A DNA stretch of 16,903 nt, taken from assembly GCA_009996555.1 (NCBI GenBank), contig JAACZX010000006.1, forward strand, positions 1 to 16,903. Direction: 5' to 3'. Both the position numbers and the translations under genes were made by a program. The stretch comes from Chitinophagaceae bacterium (GTDB taxonomy: Bacteria > Bacteroidota > Bacteroidia > Chitinophagales > Chitinophagaceae). The notes beneath the pieces are model-generated. The model did not search any database. It was not told the origin of the DNA and was given only the letters and a program-made list of their open reading frames with translations. This document shows, piece by piece, positions 14,096-16,903 of the stretch (the stretch's first letter is position 1; each line of letters opens with the position of its first letter).

Positions 14096-14204
14096 TCCTG
14101 TTCTGCTAACATTTTCTTAAAAGCTTCACATCTGTTATACAATGTGGCATGGTTTTCCATCGTTACAAGTAAAAGAGTTAATTTCGATGCATCAAACTAT
14201 AACC

Positions 14205-15068
14205 ATGCAGGCAGCAGAAACACAAAAGCATTACAAAGCAGCAGCAGTAACCGTTGTGGTACATGCTGTGTTGTTGTTTTTATTTTTTGTGATCACCATT
14301 GCAATGGCAGTGCCCACACCTCCGCAACCGGAAGAAGGCATTGAAGTAAATCTTGGTAACAGTGATATTGGTTTTGGAGATGTGCAGCCGTTAATTCCCG
14401 ACGAACCGGCTCCGGAATCAATCCCTGAAACAACAACTACTCCACCGCAGCAACAAATTGCAACATCGGACAACGAACCGGAAAAAGAAGTGAGTGAGCG
14501 TGATGATGCAGATGCACCGGAAGTGAATAAACCGGCCAAGGTAACAAAACCAACAAAGACAGTTCCAAAAGAAACACCGCCAGTTACAACAACAAAACCA
14601 GCAGCAACAACTGTTGTAAATCCTAAACCTGCACCACCAAAACCGAAAGCAGTATATGGCGGTGGCACGGGTACTGGTGGAAATAACTCTGACACTTACA
14701 ACAACAGCCGCAACCAGGGTGTTGCAGGTGGCACCGGCGATCAGGGAAAAGCTGGTGGTAATCCAAATAGCGATAACTATAATGGAAATGGTGGCGGTGG
14801 TACAGGAGGCCCAAGAGTAACAAGTGGCAACCGTAAGATCATTAAGTATTATTCGTTTAGTGGCGATCTTGAAAAAGCAACGATCTATGCTGTGATCAAA
14901 GTATCGCCTGAAGGTCGTGGTACGTTTGTCCGTATTGGGCCACGTTCAACTTCAGTAAGCCAGGCTTATGCCAATGCTATTATTGAATACCTGCGCAATA
15001 TTCAGTTCGATAAAAGTGCGCAGGAGTCAACCGTTACAGTACAGTTTAATTTTAAAGTGAACGATTAA
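14205..15068 (+). CDS. TonB-like energy transducer protein
   Basis: From ATG 14205 this is a 287-residue protein with a short cytoplasmic segment, one membrane helix (about residues 14-34, VTVVVHAVLLFLFFVITIAM), a long periplasmic linker and a small C-terminal domain. The linker is rich in Pro, Glu, Thr and Lys (about 35-145), then in Gly and Asn (about 148-205). The last ~80 residues (KIIKYYSFSGDLEKATIYAV to VQFNFKVND) resemble a TonB C-terminal alpha/beta domain that would contact an outer-membrane receptor. ExbB and ExbD, the usual partners, are not next to it. Earlier in-frame ATGs exist at 14142 and 14187; a -7-like TAATTTCG at 14179-14186 makes 14205 the most likely start, with 14187 as the alternative. 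A terminator follows 20 bp after the stop. Confidence 0.75.
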   Translation: MQAAETQKHYKAAAVTVVVHAVLLFLFFVITIAMAVPTPPQPEEGIEVNLGNSDIGFGDVQPLIPDEPAPESIPETTTTPPQQQIATSDNEPEKEVSERDDADAPEVNKPAKVTKPTKTVPKETPPVTTTKPAATTVVNPKPAPPKPKAVYGGGTGTGGNNSDTYNNSRNQGVAGGTGDQGKAGGNPNSDNYNGNGGGGTGGPRVTSGNRKIIKYYSFSGDLEKATIYAVIKVSPEGRGTFVRIGPRSTSVSQAYANAIIEYLRNIQFDKSAQESTVTVQFNFKVND

Positions 15069-15089
15069 TCATACGTTTTTCATTGTAAG

Positions 15090-15126
15090 AAACCGGATCA
15101 CCTTTTTTCAGATGATCCGGTTTTTT
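15090..15126 (+). terminator. Rho-independent terminator after the TonB-like gene
   Basis: AAACCGGATCA and TGATCCGGTTT form a perfect 11-bp stem around a 12-nt T-rich loop, and the stem runs into T6 at 15121-15126. Confidence 0.9.
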
Positions 15127-15171
15127 ATTGTGCATTTCCATAGCATACACGCAGGAACAATATTCAACTTC

Positions 15172-15180
15172 TATCTTTGC
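15172..15180 (+). promoter_or_regulatory. Bacteroidota -7 promoter box for folC
   Basis: TATCTTTGC is an exact TAnnTTTG match, and the ATG at 15184 begins 3 nt after it. It fixes the folC start at 15184 instead of the in-frame ATG at 15112, which lies inside the preceding terminator. The spacing implies a leaderless or nearly leaderless mRNA. Confidence 0.6.
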
Positions 15181-15183
15181 GCC

Positions 15184-16488
15184 ATGACTTACCAAGAGAC
15201 GATTGATTATCTCTTTACCCGGCTGCCAATGTTTAGCCGTATTGGAGCCGCTGCTATAAAAAAAGATCTGCATAATACAATTGCACTTTGCAATGCATTA
15301 AACAATCCGCAACAGCAATTCAAAAGCATTCATATTGCAGGAACCAATGGAAAAGGCTCGGTAAGTCACATACTGGCAGCTGTTTTACAAACGGCCGGTT
15401 ACAAAGTTGGGTTGTACACCTCTCCTCACCTGCACGATTTCAGGGAACGCATTAAGATCAACGGCGAAATGATCACAGAGGAATTTGTGATCGGTTTCAC
15501 TGAACGAAGTATGCCATTGATCAATGATATTGAACCTTCTTTTTTTGAGATCACAGTAGCCATGGCCTTTGAATATTTTGCTGAAGAGCAGGTTGATATT
15601 GCTGTCATAGAAACAGGGCTTGGTGGCAGGCTCGACAGTACAAACATCATTACACCTGAGTTATCTGTTATTACCAATATTGGCTGGGATCACATGAACC
15701 TGCTGGGCGATACATTGGAAAAAATTGCAGCTGAAAAAGCAGGCATTATCAAACAGTCTATTCCGGTTGTGGTAGGCGAAACTGTTGCAGAAACAAAACC
15801 TGTGTTTGAAAACAAAGCAAAAGAAAAACGATCATCTCTTCATTTTGCGTATGAAGAATTTACAGTTGAGCACAAAGAACAGGTAAATCAATTACTTGCT
15901 GTTACACTGAAAGAAACAATTTCAAACAAGCTACTTCATTATAAACTGGATCTGCCGGGCATTTATCAAACAAAAAATATTGTAACAGTTCTTTCTGCTG
16001 TGCGGCAACTGCAACAGCTCGGCTGGTTGATTGAAGAAAAACATCTGCAAACAGCTTTGGCAAACAGCAAACAGATCAACGGATTGCACGGCCGCTGGGA
16101 AATCATTCACAGTAACCCAACTGTGGTGCTGGATGTGGGACACAACGAAGATGGCATCAAACAAATAGTTGCACAGTTAGGCGAAAGCAATTACAACCGG
16201 CTTCACATTATTATGGGCATGGTAAAAGATAAAGAAATAGATAACGTACTTGCTTTGTTGCCCGCAACTGCAACCTACTACTTTACAAAAGCACATATAC
16301 AAAGAGCATTGCCCGAGGTTGATCTGCAAAATAAAGCTGCTGTATATGGACTGAAAGGCAACAGCTACAACCATGTTAACCTTGCCATTGCTGAAGCAAA
16401 AGCACAGGCTTCAAAAGATGATCTTATTTTAGTTTGCGGAAGTGTGTTTCTAGTGGGAGAAGTGGATGTTGAAGCAATGGGCAATTGA
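15184..16488 (+). CDS. folC: Bifunctional folylpolyglutamate synthase/dihydrofolate synthase
   Basis: This 434-residue cytoplasmic Mur-ligase-family enzyme adds L-glutamate to dihydropteroate and then to folates, using ATP. Visible motifs, numbered from ATG 15184, are the P-loop GTNGKGS (53-59), YTSPHLHDFRERI (78-90), the VIETGLGGRLDSTN block (141-154) with acidic metal ligands, NIGWDHMNLLG (165-175, with His170 as a magnesium ligand position), and AAEKAGIIK (182-190), where K185 is the lysine that is carbamylated in this family. The C-terminal ligase domain has HGRWE, DVGHNEDG and FVCGS-like (LVCGSVFLVGE) signatures. The length is normal. The last codons and stop (MGN-TGA) fall inside a short repeat related to the palindrome at 9821-9890. 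The gene is transcribed from its own promoter after a terminator and converges with a NUDIX gene. Confidence 0.95.
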   Translation: MTYQETIDYLFTRLPMFSRIGAAAIKKDLHNTIALCNALNNPQQQFKSIHIAGTNGKGSVSHILAAVLQTAGYKVGLYTSPHLHDFRERIKINGEMITEEFVIGFTERSMPLINDIEPSFFEITVAMAFEYFAEEQVDIAVIETGLGGRLDSTNIITPELSVITNIGWDHMNLLGDTLEKIAAEKAGIIKQSIPVVVGETVAETKPVFENKAKEKRSSLHFAYEEFTVEHKEQVNQLLAVTLKETISNKLLHYKLDLPGIYQTKNIVTVLSAVRQLQQLGWLIEEKHLQTALANSKQINGLHGRWEIIHSNPTVVLDVGHNEDGIKQIVAQLGESNYNRLHIIMGMVKDKEIDNVLALLPATATYYFTKAHIQRALPEVDLQNKAAVYGLKGNSYNHVNLAIAEAKAQASKDDLILVCGSVFLVGEVDVEAMGN

Positions 16489-16505
16489 CAATAAGCAATG
16501 GGCAA
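16472..16505. repeat. Short direct repeat at the end of folC
   Basis: AAGCAATGGGCAA occurs at 16472-16484 and again at 16493-16505. The spacer and flanks include CAATTGACAAT (16482-16492), also present in the palindrome at 9875-9885. The first copy encodes the last residues of FolC and the spacer contains its stop codon. Confidence 0.55.
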
Positions 16506-16553
16506 ATCTGTTTTATCTGCGGTAAAAGGTTTATTCTCAAATCAGAAATCACA

Positions 16554-16903
16554 TCAGTATTTCAACTCACCCAATTTCTCCAAGCCATACAGCAATGCTG
16601 TTGTGTGCATGCTCTGCATCAGTTTGTTTTCACGAATGAGTTGTTTTACTTCATCAATGCTCAACAAATGAACTTCAATATCTTCTCCTTCATCTAATTT
16701 CTGCTCTGTAACTTTTTCTCCACCGGTTGCAAGATAAGCCCTGAGTAAATTATTGTTGGTGGAAGGATTGGCTGATGTTTTACAGAGATACTCGATCTTA
16801 TCAAAACGGAAACCGGTTTCTTCAAGCAGTTCTCTTGCAATGGCATCTTCATACGAAGCATCTGTTGCATCAACACAACCGCCGGGCAACTCCATGATTG
16901 TTT
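16554..16903 (-). CDS. NUDIX hydrolase, C-terminal part
   Basis: The gene enters from the right edge and ends at a TGA read on the minus strand at 16556-16554. About 116 codons are inside the window, and the N terminus is missing: the frame stays open beyond the internal Met in TIMELPGG. NUDIX enzymes hydrolyse nucleoside diphosphates linked to another group, for example ADP-ribose. The NUDIX box is present as GGCVDATDASYEDAIARELL followed by EETGF: the catalytic REL-EE-G core is intact, but the first conserved Glu position is changed and the spacing is one residue longer than GX5EX7REUXEEXGU. The ELPGG lead-in resembles ADP-sugar pyrophosphatases, but the substrate cannot be fixed. It converges with folC; the 65-bp gap holds the short repeat and no clear terminator. 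Confidence 0.85.
   Translation of the reverse strand, partial: TIMELPGGCVDATDASYEDAIARELLEETGFRFDKIEYLCKTSANPSTNNNLLRAYLATGGEKVTEQKLDEGEDIEVHLLSIDEVKQLIRENKLMQSMHTTALLYGLEKLGELKY

Noticed and set aside
15112..15183. Longer FolC starting at ATG 15112.
   Set aside because: That ATG lies in the terminator of the preceding gene and upstream of the folC promoter, and the extra residues do not resemble FolC.

Overview
The window looks like chromosome of a Bacteroidota bacterium, most likely family Chitinophagaceae. The reasons are the repeated TAnnTTTG-type promoter boxes just upstream of genes, the near absence of Shine-Dalgarno sequences, Bacteroidota-type CcmE/CcmF and agmatinase-family proteins, and a CzcA-type efflux pump fused to its outer-membrane partner. 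The species assignment is inference. No rRNA, tRNA, CRISPR array, insertion sequence or phage gene was seen.

Layout. (1) 1-744, minus strand: the start of ccmF and complete ccmE for cytochrome c maturation. (2) 984-2080: an agmatinase/arginase-family hydrolase, divergent from ccmE, with its own promoter and terminator. (3) 2081-2482: a gene-free stretch with two near-identical copies of a ~48-bp element. On the minus strand each copy reads as a short conserved leader followed by an intrinsic terminator, so they look like two small RNA genes. (4) 2483-3085: a small membrane protein with four predicted helices and a soluble tail. (5) 3183-9143: a heavy-metal efflux operon made of a small exported acidic/His-containing protein (TTG start), a 1448-residue CzcA-CzcC fusion and a lipoprotein adaptor CzcB, closed by a terminator. 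(6) 9233-9829: a second membrane protein that resembles the one in (4), so the two flank the efflux operon. (7) 9891-11192: a radical SAM protein of unknown role, separated from (6) only by an imperfect palindrome with 28-nt arms that also supplies the stop codon of (6). (8) 11320-12311: a major facilitator transporter broken by an internal out-of-frame deletion. (9) 12457-14095: a two-gene unit of an EamA-type transporter and a short-chain dehydrogenase. (10) 14205-15126: a TonB-like protein and terminator. (11) 15184-16488: folC. (12) 16554-16903, minus strand: the C-terminal part of a NUDIX hydrolase, convergent with folC.

How the genes work together. The efflux operon encodes all three layers of an RND pump for divalent metals: inner-membrane pump and outer-membrane channel in one polypeptide, and the adaptor in the next gene 6 bp downstream. 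CcmE and CcmF act in sequence in heme delivery and ligation to apocytochrome c. The remaining genes look like independent housekeeping or accessory units. The points most worth a second look are the paired minus-strand RNA elements, the deletion scar in the transporter gene, the internal signal peptide in the pump fusion, and the cysteine-rich stretch before the radical SAM motif.
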